Origin: Gammaproteobacteria bacterium Ga0077536
GTDB taxonomy: Bacteria; Pseudomonadota; Gammaproteobacteria; Ga0077536
Direction of reading: 5' to 3'
NCBI GenBank assembly: GCA_001464935.1
Contig: LNEL01000053.1
Coordinates: forward strand, 92,305 to 156,304
Length of the DNA: 64,000 nucleotides
A program made the position numbers and the translations under genes. The notes below the pieces were generated by a model. That model searched no databases. It saw only the letters and a list, made by a program, of their open reading frames with translations, and was not told where the DNA came from. Shown here in pieces: positions 1 to 9,204 of this stretch (the first letter of the stretch is position 1; each line of letters starts with the position of its first letter).

Positions 1-279
1 CACGGCGTCGAAGCGCTGCGTCAGGGCCAGGCGCAGCGAACGCGCGAACAGCTTCAGATACATGGCCAGTGACTCTGGCTTCAGCCAGGCCACGCGTTGC
101 AGATCGAGCCGGTGGATCGTGTTCGGATGAGACTCATCGACGGCTTCCTGGCCGGCAACGGCGGCAGTCACGATGTGAATCTGCTTGCCGCCGAGGCGCG
201 GGTAGACCTCAGCAAACCACACTGCCGTGCCACCCTTGGTCGGCAGGAACAGCTCGGTCAACACGAGATACTTGCGCAT
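1..279 (-). CDS. Glycosyltransferase family 4 type, N-terminal part (cut by window edge)
   Basis: Only the first 93 codons lie in the window; the gene runs off the left edge. The ATG at 279 follows the stop of the upstream gene (281-283) by a single base, so it is the last visible member of the exopolysaccharide operon. The opening reads MRKYLVLTELFLPTKGGTAV and continues with WFAEVYPRLGG, the glycine-rich N-terminal loop and first beta strand usual for GT-B fold glycosyltransferases of family 4. Such enzymes add a sugar from a nucleotide donor to a lipid-linked acceptor on the cytoplasmic face. The C-terminal donor-binding half is not visible, so donor and acceptor cannot be guessed. Confidence 0.75.
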   Translation of the reverse strand, partial: MRKYLVLTELFLPTKGGTAVWFAEVYPRLGGKQIHIVTAAVAGQEAVDESHPNTIHRLDLQRVAWLKPESLAMYLKLFARSLRLALTQRFDAV

Positions 280-280
280 A

Positions 281-1216
281 TCAGCCTCGAACGATGCTGG
301 CCAACTGGCGCAGGCTCGTCAGACCCGGCTGTTCCAGCAGATTCAACAGAATGGCCCGTATCGCTTCCGAGCGTTGCCCGGCTTTGCTCAGCGCATAGGC
401 CAGGTTGAGCCGGGCCGCCCGCAGGCGGCGCGCCACCCCGCGTCGCACGGGTTCCGGGAACTTATCGGCCTGCCGGCGCAAATCATTCAGCGTGCGGACG
501 TTTTCCCGCTGGGCCGCCACGGGATCGCGCCGTGTCGCGCTTTGATCGTGAATCAGGTACACCGCCAGCGGCCGGCAGATTACCCCAATGGTCTGACTAT
601 GGGCGACGAGTCGGGTCAGGAAATGGACGTCCTCGCAGACCTTGAAGCCGAGCGGGAAGCCGCCCAGTTGCAGAAAGTTCTGGCGTGACACGCTGAGCGT
701 GTGCATGTCCCCGAAGTGATCGGCGACAAACGACTCGATGAGGTCGGGTGGCAGCCACGCACGTCCGGTAACCGGATCCGCCTGCGGCAGCAGCGCGCGG
801 CCGGCCTCGTGCGCGGAAAGGGACAGCCCGAGCAGGCTGCCGTCCACCGATCTGTATTCGTAGTCGGATGTGAGCATGTCGATGGCTGCGTCCTGCCTCA
901 GCCAGTCCGCATGGGCCCGCAGTCTGGACGGCAGGTACCAGTCGTCAGCGTCGAGAAAACACAGCCAGTCCCCCCTCGCCTGCTCTGCGCCGAAATTGCG
1001 GGCCGCCGATACGCCTGCATTCTGCTCGCGTCGCAGGTAGCGAACGCGCTCACCAAAAGCGCGCGCCACCTGGGGCGTCGTGTCGCTCGAGGCGTCGTCG
1101 ACAACAATGATCTCGAACGCCGGTTCGCTCTGCGCCAACACCGAATCGATCGCCCGCGCCAGCGTGCCGGCACTGTTGTAGGACGGGATGATCACTGAAA
1201 AGCGCGGGTCCTTCAC
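281..1216 (-). CDS. Glycosyltransferase family 2
   Basis: A 311-residue GT-A type enzyme. The N-terminus shows SVIIPSYNSAGTLARAIDS, then IIVVDDASSDTT, and a metal-binding DXD-type motif in FLDADDWYLPSRL, all typical of family 2. The likely start is the GTG at 1216, whose GTGA overlaps the TGA of the upstream gene (1213-1215). A longer reading frame exists upstream but would overlap that gene by about 140 bases, so it was not used. Coupled to its neighbours by overlapping start and stop codons, it probably adds one residue of the repeat unit. Donor and acceptor are unknown. Confidence 0.85.
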   Translation of the reverse strand: MKDPRFSVIIPSYNSAGTLARAIDSVLAQSEPAFEIIVVDDASSDTTPQVARAFGERVRYLRREQNAGVSAARNFGAEQARGDWLCFLDADDWYLPSRLRAHADWLRQDAAIDMLTSDYEYRSVDGSLLGLSLSAHEAGRALLPQADPVTGRAWLPPDLIESFVADHFGDMHTLSVSRQNFLQLGGFPLGFKVCEDVHFLTRLVAHSQTIGVICRPLAVYLIHDQSATRRDPVAAQRENVRTLNDLRRQADKFPEPVRRGVARRLRAARLNLAYALSKAGQRSEAIRAILLNLLEQPGLTSLRQLASIVRG

Positions 1217-2403
1217 GCGTTTCCCGCCAACACACGCAACGGAATCATCAATCCGGACCAGCGTGCCAGACGCGCGAACGGGCGCAGTTCGCGGGCGCGA
1301 CGTGCCCAGACTACAGCACGTCGCCATGACGACGTCTCGATCCAGGCCGGATCGCACCGGCCGACGATATCAGCCAGCCTCGCCGTGGACATGAAGCGCA
1401 CCAGCGGGACATGGGCCAGCAACTGCGTCAACGCTTCATGCAGCGTGGCAAATGCCGCAGCGTCCGCGCGCGGTCCGCAAAAATTGAACCGATGCATTTC
1501 GATCAGCGCCGGTCGACCGACGGCCGAGCAGGCGGCGACGCCCTGCGCGAGTCGCTCAGGTCGGTGGCCGAGCGCAGGTTCGAAGTAGACATCCCGGACC
1601 AACAGCAGGATTTTGCCAGCGCCGCGCTCGCCATTGCGAATCAGTGAAGTCCCCGGCGCCGGCCGGCCGTCGGCGTCGCGCCGATCGTGGCGACTGCCGG
1701 GCGTGACCAGCGTGCGCACGCCGACTGCGGCCCAGGCCTCTTCGACGGCGGTATTCCAGATGAAGGTCGTCGGCACGGCGACCGTCGGCGGCGAGCCGAA
1801 GATGGCTTGCCACACGGTGGCCTCTTCCGCTGCGGCGCGTGCAATCTCGGCGTCGGGCAGCGCCGCGCTTGGCAGCTGCGTGACATCCGTCCAGCGTGAC
1901 TGAAGCGTCGATGGCAATGCTTCCGTCCAGCCGAGGCCGGGCTCCGCGAGCCAGGCAGCGACTGCCTCGTCCGTCGACGCCAGGCTCATCAGGCTCGGTG
2001 TCCAGTAGTGCGCCAGTCCATGCAGCTGCAGCGCGAAAGTACCGCTCGCCGCGCCTTCACGCAGCGCGGCCAGCACGTCAGCGTGCGCTGCATCGTCCAG
2101 TCGCGCGGCCACATAGGTTGGCGTCGCCGCCCGTCGCATCGCGTCCCTGTCCGCCACCTCCAGCACGACACCAACGGTCATCACCGGCGACTCGCCGTGG
2201 CGGTTGCGGCACGCGGACAGCAAGGTCCTCAGCTGCGTCAACGCGGCTGCCTGCGTAGCCGGTCCGGCGCCCCAGTCATCGCTCTCCAGGATCGCGATGG
2301 GGTGACGAAACGCGGGTTCGCGCCAGCACTGGAGGAGCGGTCGCCGGAACCCCACCAGCAGCGCACTCCAGAGCGCCAGCACCATGCACACGGCCGTCAC
2401 CAT
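1213..2403 (-). CDS. Polysaccharide deacetylase-fold protein of the EPS operon
   Basis: A 396-residue protein. It begins with a hydrophobic segment (VCMVLALWSALLVGF, about residues 5-19), suggesting a membrane anchor. The body keeps features of the NodB/glycoside hydrolase 57-38 type barrel: an early acidic pair in ILESDDWGAG, a histidine motif in LQLHGLAHYW, PTTFIWN in the middle and LIEMHRFNF late. These fit a metal-dependent carbohydrate deacetylase or a relative. Its ATG (2401-2403) shares one base with the stop of the sulfotransferase gene, so the two are translationally coupled. It could tailor N-acetylated sugars of the exopolysaccharide. Catalysis is inferred; the canonical metal triad was not checked by alignment. 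Confidence 0.6.
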   Translation of the reverse strand: MVTAVCMVLALWSALLVGFRRPLLQCWREPAFRHPIAILESDDWGAGPATQAAALTQLRTLLSACRNRHGESPVMTVGVVLEVADRDAMRRAATPTYVAARLDDAAHADVLAALREGAASGTFALQLHGLAHYWTPSLMSLASTDEAVAAWLAEPGLGWTEALPSTLQSRWTDVTQLPSAALPDAEIARAAAEEATVWQAIFGSPPTVAVPTTFIWNTAVEEAWAAVGVRTLVTPGSRHDRRDADGRPAPGTSLIRNGERGAGKILLLVRDVYFEPALGHRPERLAQGVAACSAVGRPALIEMHRFNFCGPRADAAAFATLHEALTQLLAHVPLVRFMSTARLADIVGRCDPAWIETSSWRRAVVWARRARELRPFARLARWSGLMIPLRVLAGNA

Positions 2404-3326
2404 CACTGCGCCGCATACCCCATCCGGGCGGCGATGTCCGCCACCTGGGGCAGGGCGCGCTCGATGCGCGTGCGGTTCGGACTGTCCTTCCACTTGTCGA
2501 GCCGGATTTCGGAAAACGCGTTGTACGGCTTGCCGAGGACACCGGCGCAATGACGTTCCAGCCTGGCGTCGAACGCCAGATCGCACGCATTGAACACGCT
2601 GCGAAAGGCCGCCACCGGGTCGCGGATGAAATCCTCGTAAAAGACCTCGACCCACTGCTTCGACGCAATATGCGGCCGCGCGTCGAGAATGGCTGCATTG
2701 ATGGCGCGATACTGGAACGCACACACATCCTCGATGGGGCTCGTCAGATAATCGCGCCACCCATCGGCCAGAAAAAAGCACCATTGGCGGTAGCGCCCAT
2801 CGATATTGACCTGCGCCGGCACCTGCTCCGACCAGGTCGCAAACTCCTCGGGCTTGCCCCACCCTTCAATCAGCGAGTTGAGATTGTCACCGGGACTGCG
2901 CTTGATATAGACGAAGATCGCGTCCGGGAACAGCGCGTGCAGATAGTCGACACAGAGTCCGTTCTGGTTGTTCTTGTCGACCCACCGATGCTGCCCCGTC
3001 CAGGCATAGAAATAGCGGCTCACGAAGCGCCGATCGGCATCAGTGGCGTCCGCCGCGGTGAGGCCGTGCGTATCCCAGTGCTTCTCGCCAAGTGGATGGA
3101 GGTCGGTCCAGAAATCGTGCGTCTCCCGCTGCAGCGTGCCGAGTTCGTCGGCTTCGGAAAGTGTCTTGTAGATCAGGGTCGTGCCCGCACGCGAGCAGCC
3201 GATGACGATCACCGGGCGCCGGGCGGGTGCCTGTCGCAGCAACCACTGAGCAGCACGCAGGCTGCGCTGCGCGCGACGGGCATGAAACGCCGCCGTCTTG
3301 GTGATCTTGACGAGAAGTTCGCTCAT
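2403..3326 (-). CDS. Sulfotransferase family protein
   Basis: A 307-residue protein with the 5'-phosphosulfate loop of PAPS-dependent sulfotransferases near residue 40 (VIVIGCSRAGTTLIYKTL) and a 3'-phosphate-binding stretch further on (FVYIKRSPGDNLNSLIEG). This family moves sulfate from PAPS to a hydroxyl, often of a carbohydrate. Lying in the EPS operon with ATGA start/stop overlap to the gene before it, it probably sulfates the polysaccharide or its lipid-linked precursor. No PAPS-synthesis genes are in the window. The sulfotransferase fold is well supported; the substrate is inferred from position only. Confidence 0.82.
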   Translation of the reverse strand: MSELLVKITKTAAFHARRAQRSLRAAQWLLRQAPARRPVIVIGCSRAGTTLIYKTLSEADELGTLQRETHDFWTDLHPLGEKHWDTHGLTAADATDADRRFVSRYFYAWTGQHRWVDKNNQNGLCVDYLHALFPDAIFVYIKRSPGDNLNSLIEGWGKPEEFATWSEQVPAQVNIDGRYRQWCFFLADGWRDYLTSPIEDVCAFQYRAINAAILDARPHIASKQWVEVFYEDFIRDPVAAFRSVFNACDLAFDARLERHCAGVLGKPYNAFSEIRLDKWKDSPNRTRIERALPQVADIAARMGYAAQ

Positions 3327-4615
3327 CTGCTGAACCCGGGTTGCTGCAAGGTCGGCAGGCCGGCCTGGTCGCCCTCCCGGCCTGGCGGTGCGGCGGGTCT
3401 GGCGTCGAGCGCGGCCACATCGCGCACCACGATGCTATAGAGCACGACGACGACCACCACCAGCACGTACAGGAAATCGAAGTAAGCCAAGCCCAGAAAT
3501 GCCCCGGACGTGGCATAGCCGGCCAGACTGACCTGAATCATCGAGGCCAAGTCCCGCGCCTGGGCGAGTTCCGGTCGCTTGCGGGCCATTTTTCGTATTC
3601 GTGCGCATTTCGACCAGGTCATCAGACCCAGCGTGAGGAACAACACGAGCCCGATCCACCCGTGCTCGCTCAGGACCTCGAAGTAGATACTGTGGCAGTC
3701 GACGCCGTTGGTCAGCGAGATGAATTCATAGCCGCCGCCGACGATGCGCTGGTTTGCAATGTCGATGGATTTCTTCCACGCCTTGATGCGATTGGTCGCG
3801 GACTGGTCCTCTTCATAGGTTTCGATCGTGTGCATGCGATCGAACCACTCCTGGGGCACGATGAACGGCAGCGTGACGGCGAACAGCCCGGCCATGATGA
3901 GCGGCATGATCTTGTTTTTGGCCTTCAGGAACATCATCAATCCCATGACGAAGATGCCGAGGAGCGCACCGCGCGAATGCGTACCGATTGCCGCGATGAC
4001 GGACAGCCCTGCCCCCGCATACAGGCACAGCTTCACCTTGCGGTTTTCGGTATGCAGCGCGAGGTACCACAGCAGTGGCGCAGTCATGACCAGCGCCAGC
4101 CCGATCTCGTTGTTGCCACCGATGAACGTATTGTCCGGCCCATACACCCGGTTGCTCCCGCCTTTGAGGATCGTCCAGATGCCGCCCTTGAAGCCGTAGA
4201 AGCCCAGCGATACGCCGATCGTCCAGACCAGCAGGTGCACGCGGGCCATCGACGTCGTCAGCATCAGCGTCAGCAGCACCCCGAGCTGAATTTTCCAGAC
4301 TTTGTCCCATTGTTCCCAGGCGGCATCCTGAAACGGGGCATTGAGGGTGGTGATGAACATCCAGCTCAGAAAAATCAGCAGCACGACGATTTCGCGGCTG
4401 ATCGGCAGCCGCTTGGGCTCGCGCGAAATGGCATAGGCGAAAACGGTGGTCAGAAACACGATGAACGCGAACGGCAGATTCATCGAGAAGCCCCAGGCCA
4501 TGCGGTGGGGGTTCATCAGGCCGAGCCAGGTCCACATCATCACCCCGAAAAACGGACGGCGCAGGATGAACGGCAGAGAGCCGAAAACGATGAGGGTGAT
4601 GAGTATGTCGCGCAT
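3323..4615 (-). CDS. O-antigen ligase/Wzy-like membrane protein, exosortase A type
   Basis: A 430-residue polytopic membrane protein with around ten hydrophobic segments and a large loop around residues 230-310. The start (MRDILITLIVFGSLPFILRR) and the pair WTWLGLMNPHRMAWGF and FIGGNNEIGLALVM closely match my memory of the putative O-glycosylation ligase linked to exosortase A (TIGR03097). Wzy_C-type proteins polymerise or transfer lipid-linked glycans on the periplasmic side, so this is either the repeat-unit polymerase of the exopolysaccharide or a ligase putting glycan onto a sorted protein. It overlaps the sulfotransferase gene by four bases. Confidence 0.85.
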   Translation of the reverse strand: MRDILITLIVFGSLPFILRRPFFGVMMWTWLGLMNPHRMAWGFSMNLPFAFIVFLTTVFAYAISREPKRLPISREIVVLLIFLSWMFITTLNAPFQDAAWEQWDKVWKIQLGVLLTLMLTTSMARVHLLVWTIGVSLGFYGFKGGIWTILKGGSNRVYGPDNTFIGGNNEIGLALVMTAPLLWYLALHTENRKVKLCLYAGAGLSVIAAIGTHSRGALLGIFVMGLMMFLKAKNKIMPLIMAGLFAVTLPFIVPQEWFDRMHTIETYEEDQSATNRIKAWKKSIDIANQRIVGGGYEFISLTNGVDCHSIYFEVLSEHGWIGLVLFLTLGLMTWSKCARIRKMARKRPELAQARDLASMIQVSLAGYATSGAFLGLAYFDFLYVLVVVVVVLYSIVVRDVAALDARPAAPPGREGDQAGLPTLQQPGFSR

Positions 4616-4713
4616 GGCCTAATCCTTCGGCATCCGGGCAGTCAGGCGTATCGGCCGTCGTCCGACGCACCCGTCACTCTGGTCTGCTCCATTGTAAGTC
4701 CACGACGCCGCCA

Positions 4714-5973
4714 TCAGGGCTGTCCGCCCGGTGAAAACTTGTCGCCTTCCGGCATCCCCGGCACACCGCACGCGCCACCCCGGGCAATCGCGCGAAAGGC
4801 CCCGAGCAGTTGGGTGACGCGGGAGTCCCAGCTGTTGCGGCGCGCGTAGTCGATGATCGCCGCGCGGTCCCAGGTCTGGCCGAGCGCACGCTCGAGTTGC
4901 TGGTACAGCGCCTCGTCGTCGCCGAAAGGATAAATGTCGCCGAGCGACGGCGCACTGACGACTTCGGCATTGCCGCCGACGTCGCTCGCGATCACGGGGA
5001 CGCCACAGGCCATGGCCTCGAGAATGACGTTCGCCCAGCCCTCGTTGCTCGACGGCAGGGTGAACACGTCGCTGGCCGACAGCGGCACGCGCAGCTGTGC
5101 CGGGGCCATTGGCCCGAGGAAGCGCACGCACCCGTCGAGGCCGAGTTCGGCGACCTGGCGCTTGAGACGTGCCGTCGAGTCACCCTCGGGGCTGGCGCCG
5201 CCGACGATCAGGTAGACGAGCCCGGGGTAGCGCCGCCGCAGGCGCGGCAACAGCGCAATCACGCGATGAAAGCCCTTGCGTTCGACGAGCGCACCAACGG
5301 TGGTGAGCACCACGGCATCCGCCGGCAGACCTAGCGCGGCCCGCGCCTCGGCGCGAGGCAGCGGGTGGAACACGCTCGCATCGACCCCGTTGCCGACCAC
5401 CGTGAACTGGCTGGCCGGCACGCCGGCGGCAATGCCGACCTCGCGCAGCGAGGCCGACACCGTGAACACGCGCGCAGCCCCGGCCAGTGCCGCGACGATG
5501 CGTGCGCGCAGCGCGGGCTGGCCCAGGTGTCGCGGCTCGGTGCCGCGCAAGGTCACGGTGTACGGCACGCCGAGCCAGCGCCCGAGCAGCGCGGCGGCGC
5601 AGCCATCGGGATAGGCGAAGTGCGCATCGAGGATGTCGCAGCGACCGGCACGCCGCAGGCGTCGCGCGAGCGGCCACGCGGCGAGCGCCATGGCCACAGC
5701 ATCCCAGTGCCGCCCGACGGCCGGCAGACACAGCGCACGGGGTCGGTAGACGTCGATCCCCTGCTGCACGTCGTGCGCCGCGCCGGCCACGCGATAGCCG
5801 GGACTCACGAGGCGCAGCAGCGACTGGCCTGGAAACCACGGCTGCGGCGACACCACGCTCAGCGGCAATTCGCGCGCGACCCGGAACATCCGCTCGCGAA
5901 TGAACACACCGGCCGTCGGGCGCGCGCTGCTCGGAAACAGGCTGCTCACGACCAGCAGGCTCGGCTCGCTCAC
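4714..5973 (-). CDS. Glycosyltransferase family 4
   Basis: A 419-residue GT-B enzyme. The N-terminal half opens with LLVVSSLFPSSARPTAGVFI; the C-terminal half has the donor site pattern VFTLPSSNEGWANVILEAMA followed by GVPVIASDVGG, the retaining-type EX7E region of family 4. The start is a GTG at 5973 whose GTGA overlaps the stop of the next gene upstream, with GAGGT about nine bases before it. It probably adds one sugar of the repeat unit. A 98-base gap containing no gene separates it from the ligase downstream. Confidence 0.87.
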   Translation of the reverse strand: MSEPSLLVVSSLFPSSARPTAGVFIRERMFRVARELPLSVVSPQPWFPGQSLLRLVSPGYRVAGAAHDVQQGIDVYRPRALCLPAVGRHWDAVAMALAAWPLARRLRRAGRCDILDAHFAYPDGCAAALLGRWLGVPYTVTLRGTEPRHLGQPALRARIVAALAGAARVFTVSASLREVGIAAGVPASQFTVVGNGVDASVFHPLPRAEARAALGLPADAVVLTTVGALVERKGFHRVIALLPRLRRRYPGLVYLIVGGASPEGDSTARLKRQVAELGLDGCVRFLGPMAPAQLRVPLSASDVFTLPSSNEGWANVILEAMACGVPVIASDVGGNAEVVSAPSLGDIYPFGDDEALYQQLERALGQTWDRAAIIDYARRNSWDSRVTQLLGAFRAIARGGACGVPGMPEGDKFSPGGQP

Positions 5974-7175
5974 CGCCGGGTGACCTCGTCATAGACCGGG
6001 GCATAGCGCGCGACGCTGCGCGGCCAGTTGCGTTCGTGCTCGACGTAGGCGCGGCCGGCCGCGCGCAGGGCCGGCCAGCGGTCGCGTGCATTGAACAGCG
6101 CAACGACCGCTTCGGTCAGCGCGGCAGCGTCGCCGGCCTTGAACAGCATGCCGGTCTCACCGTCGCGGATCAGTTCGCGGTGGCCGCCGACGTCCGAGGC
6201 CAGCACCAGCCGGCCCTGCGCCATTGCCTCGAGCGGCTTCAACGGCGTCACGAGTTCGGTGAGGCGCATTGGCCGACGCGGGTAGCAGAACACGTCGACG
6301 AGGCTGTAATAGCGATCGACTTCCGCATGCGGCACGCGTCCCGTGATGATGACGGTCTGCTCGAGGCCCAGCGACTTGACCAGCGCCGTCACCTCCTCAT
6401 GACAGGGCCCGCCACCGACCAGCAGCACCCGCAGTTCCGGCACGCGACCAACGACGCCCGGGAGCGCGCGGACGAGATCGACGATGCCTTCATACGCGTA
6501 GAACGAGCCGATGAAGCCGAGCACCGGCCGCTCGCCGATGCCGAGGCGCTCGGCGAGTTCGCGATCGCGCGGCAGGCCGAACTGGAAATGCTCGGCGTCC
6601 ACCGCATTCGGAATCACGGTGATCTTGCGCTCGGGCACGCCGCGCTGCGCGAGATCCGCGCGCAGGCCCTCGCAAATCGTGAACACGGCATTCGCGTTGC
6701 GCACGACCCAGGTTTCGAGCGCGCGCGTCATCCGATAGCGCAGGCCACCTTCCGCGCTGGTGCCGTGATCGACGGCCGCATCTTCCCAGAACGCGCGGAT
6801 TTCGTAGACCACCGGCACGCCGAGCGGCCGCGCCGCACGCAGCGCCGCCGCGCCATTGATCGCCGGCGAGTGTGCGTGCACGACATCGGGCTTCTCGCGC
6901 AGGATGACCTCGCGCACGCGCGCGGTCAGTGCGGCGAGGATGGCGTATTGATTCAACACCGGCAGGCGATCGATCAGGCCGCCCGGTGGCGGCGTGCGAT
7001 AGAACGGCAGGCCGTCGACGGTCTCGAGCGCGTCCTTGTACGCACCATGCTTGCCGGAGGTCACGTGCACGGTTTCCCAGCCGCGCTGGCGCTGCTCGCG
7101 CAGGATCGCGCGCGAACGGAAGGTATAGCCGCTCTGCAGCGGAATCGAGTGATCGAGGACGTGAAGGATGCGCAT
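5970..7175 (-). CDS. Exosortase A-associated glycosyltransferase (TIGR04063 type)
   Basis: A 401-residue GT-B family 4 enzyme. The opening MRILHVLDHSIPLQSGYTFR with SRAILREQRQRGWETVHVTS is a strong match, from memory, to the glycosyltransferase that recurs in exosortase A loci (TIGR04063, Daro_2409 family). The acceptor-side segment RKITVIPNAVDAEHF and the donor-side ASDVGGHRELIRDGETG are standard for the fold. It lies three bases after the amidotransferase gene, so it belongs to the same transcript. It should add one sugar to the undecaprenyl-linked repeat unit; the specific donor cannot be read. Confidence 0.88.
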   Translation of the reverse strand: MRILHVLDHSIPLQSGYTFRSRAILREQRQRGWETVHVTSGKHGAYKDALETVDGLPFYRTPPPGGLIDRLPVLNQYAILAALTARVREVILREKPDVVHAHSPAINGAAALRAARPLGVPVVYEIRAFWEDAAVDHGTSAEGGLRYRMTRALETWVVRNANAVFTICEGLRADLAQRGVPERKITVIPNAVDAEHFQFGLPRDRELAERLGIGERPVLGFIGSFYAYEGIVDLVRALPGVVGRVPELRVLLVGGGPCHEEVTALVKSLGLEQTVIITGRVPHAEVDRYYSLVDVFCYPRRPMRLTELVTPLKPLEAMAQGRLVLASDVGGHRELIRDGETGMLFKAGDAAALTEAVVALFNARDRWPALRAAGRAYVEHERNWPRSVARYAPVYDEVTRR

Positions 7176-7178
7176 CGG

Positions 7179-9095
7179 TCAGGCCGCCTTGCGGGCCGGC
7201 GCCGCACCGTGTCGGCGCAGAAAGCCCTCGAACATCAACAGCGACCACAGCACGGCGGCATGATCGCGCGCGCCGCTCGCGTGCTCGTCGGCCAGCCGCG
7301 CGAGACGCTGCATGTCGAACAGGCCGGCATCGCCCATCGCTTCGCCGGTCAGCGCGCGCTTGACGCGTTCGCGCAGCGGCCCGCGGAACCAGCGCCCGAC
7401 CGGGACCGCAAACCCCATCTTCTTGCGGTACAGGATGTCCCGCGACAGGTAGGGTTCGAGCGCCTTCTTGAACAGGTGTTTTCCTTCCATGTCGTGGAGC
7501 TTCAGGGACGAGGGCAGCGTGGCGTGCCACTCGACGAACTTGTGGTCGAGCAGCGGCACCCGGACTTCCAGCGAATGCGCCATGCTCGCGCGATCGACCT
7601 TGACCAGGATGTCACCCGGCAGATAGGTCTTGAAATCGAGATACTGCACGAGCGCCAACGGATCCGACGGCGCGTTCGGCAGATGGCGCAGGAACACCTC
7701 GCGCGCATGATAACCACCGAGCGCGCTGCGCAACGCCGGCGAATACAGCGCCGCACGCGGTGCGTCCGGCAGCAGGCTGAAGTTGTGCAGATAGGCGTCA
7801 ACGGAGCTGCGGGCAAGTGCCTGCAGCGTCGATTTCGCGCGCAGGAACGACGGCATCCAGTCCCACTTCGGATACACGCTGCCCAGCGCGCCGAACAGCG
7901 GGCCGCGCAGCGCCTGCGGCAACAGACCACGGATGGCCTCTTCGCGCATGTGCCAGCGATAGCGGCGGTAGCCGGCAAAGCCCTCGTCGCCACCGTCACC
8001 CGACAGCGCAACGGTGACGTGGCGGCGCGCCGCTTCGCAGACCCGGTAGGTCGGAATCGCGGAGCTGTCGGCAAACGGTTCGTCGTACACGTCGACGAGG
8101 GTATCGAGCAAATCGAAGTCATCGACGCCGACCTCATCGCTGAAATGCCGCGTGTGATAGCGCTCGGCGACCTGTCGCGCGTATGCCGATTCGTCGTACT
8201 GGGGATCGGCGAAGGCGATCGAGCACGTCGTCACGGGTTCGGCGCGGGCGCGCGCCATCAAGGCCACGACCGCGCTCGAGTCGACACCGCCGGACAGGAA
8301 CGCACCGAGCGGCACATCGGCAATCATGCGCAGACGGATCGATTCCTCGAGCCGCCGAATCAGCTCTTCACCGGCTTCACGCTCGTCGACGTGGCCTGCC
8401 GGGCGGAATTCCAGGTCCCAGTAAGCCCGCGGATTGACGGCCGGCTTGGCTGCCGCCGTGTCGACGACGGCGAGATGTCCTGCCTCCAGCTTGCGCACGC
8501 CGCGATAGATCGAGCGCGGATCGGGAATGTAGGCGAAAGTGAAATAGTCCTCGACCGCCTGCGGATCGATCTGGCGATCGACTTCCGGGTGCACCAGCAT
8601 CGCTTTCAGTTCGGAGGCGAAGACGAGCAGTCCGGACGCGGTGAGGCTGTAATACAGGGGTTTCTTGCCGATGCGATCGCGCGCGAGGAACAGCTGCCGC
8701 CGATTGCGATCCCACAGCGCGAACGCGAACATGCCGCGGAAGCGATCGACGCAGGCCGCGCCCCACTCCTCCCAGCCGTGGACGATGACCTCGGTGTCAC
8801 AGTCGGTCTCGAAGCGATGGCCGGCTGCCAGCAGTTCCTGGCGGATGTCGCCGAAATTGTAGATTTCGCCATTGAACACGACGACGACCGAACGGTCCTC
8901 GTTGTACAGCGGCTGCCGCCCGCTGCCGAGATCGATGATCGACAGCCGGCGGTGGCCCAGGCCCACGCCCGGCTCGAGGTGGACGCCGTCCTGATCGGGG
9001 CCACGGTGGTGCTGGGCATCGTTCATCGCGACGAGCAAGCGCTCGTCGATCGGACGACGGCCCTGGAGATCGACTATGCCTACAATTCCACACAT
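7179..9095 (-). CDS. Exosortase A system-associated amidotransferase 1 (asparagine synthase-like)
   Basis: A 638-residue two-domain enzyme. The N-terminus MCGIVGIVDLQ gives the class II glutamine amidotransferase nucleophile Cys2, with HHRGPDQDG and FNGEIYNF further on. The second half has the ATP pyrophosphatase loop GAFLSGGVDSSAVVALM and LSGDGGDEGFAGYRRY. This is the full asparagine synthetase architecture; the version in exosortase A loci (TIGR03108) is thought to amidate a sugar carboxyl or another EPS component rather than free aspartate. Conserved placement in the glycosyltransferase run supports this. A 109-base gap without a gene separates it from the upstream gene. Confidence 0.92.
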   Translation of the reverse strand: MCGIVGIVDLQGRRPIDERLLVAMNDAQHHRGPDQDGVHLEPGVGLGHRRLSIIDLGSGRQPLYNEDRSVVVVFNGEIYNFGDIRQELLAAGHRFETDCDTEVIVHGWEEWGAACVDRFRGMFAFALWDRNRRQLFLARDRIGKKPLYYSLTASGLLVFASELKAMLVHPEVDRQIDPQAVEDYFTFAYIPDPRSIYRGVRKLEAGHLAVVDTAAAKPAVNPRAYWDLEFRPAGHVDEREAGEELIRRLEESIRLRMIADVPLGAFLSGGVDSSAVVALMARARAEPVTTCSIAFADPQYDESAYARQVAERYHTRHFSDEVGVDDFDLLDTLVDVYDEPFADSSAIPTYRVCEAARRHVTVALSGDGGDEGFAGYRRYRWHMREEAIRGLLPQALRGPLFGALGSVYPKWDWMPSFLRAKSTLQALARSSVDAYLHNFSLLPDAPRAALYSPALRSALGGYHAREVFLRHLPNAPSDPLALVQYLDFKTYLPGDILVKVDRASMAHSLEVRVPLLDHKFVEWHATLPSSLKLHDMEGKHLFKKALEPYLSRDILYRKKMGFAVPVGRWFRGPLRERVKRALTGEAMGDAGLFDMQRLARLADEHASGARDHAAVLWSLLMFEGFLRRHGAAPARKAA

Positions 9096-9204
9096 CGTTG
9101 GTTACCAATCGCGAGCGTGATCCGCAGTCTGGTGCGCGGGGGACGAGCATTATGTCGGCAGCAGCCCTGCGTTGCCGCAGTGCGTGGTCCGTGCTTGCAA
9201 AGTT

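Noticed and set aside
3341..4849. Long rightward open frame opposite the ligase gene
   Set aside because: His/Gln/Asp-rich antisense reading of hydrophobic codons; no start signals and no domain.
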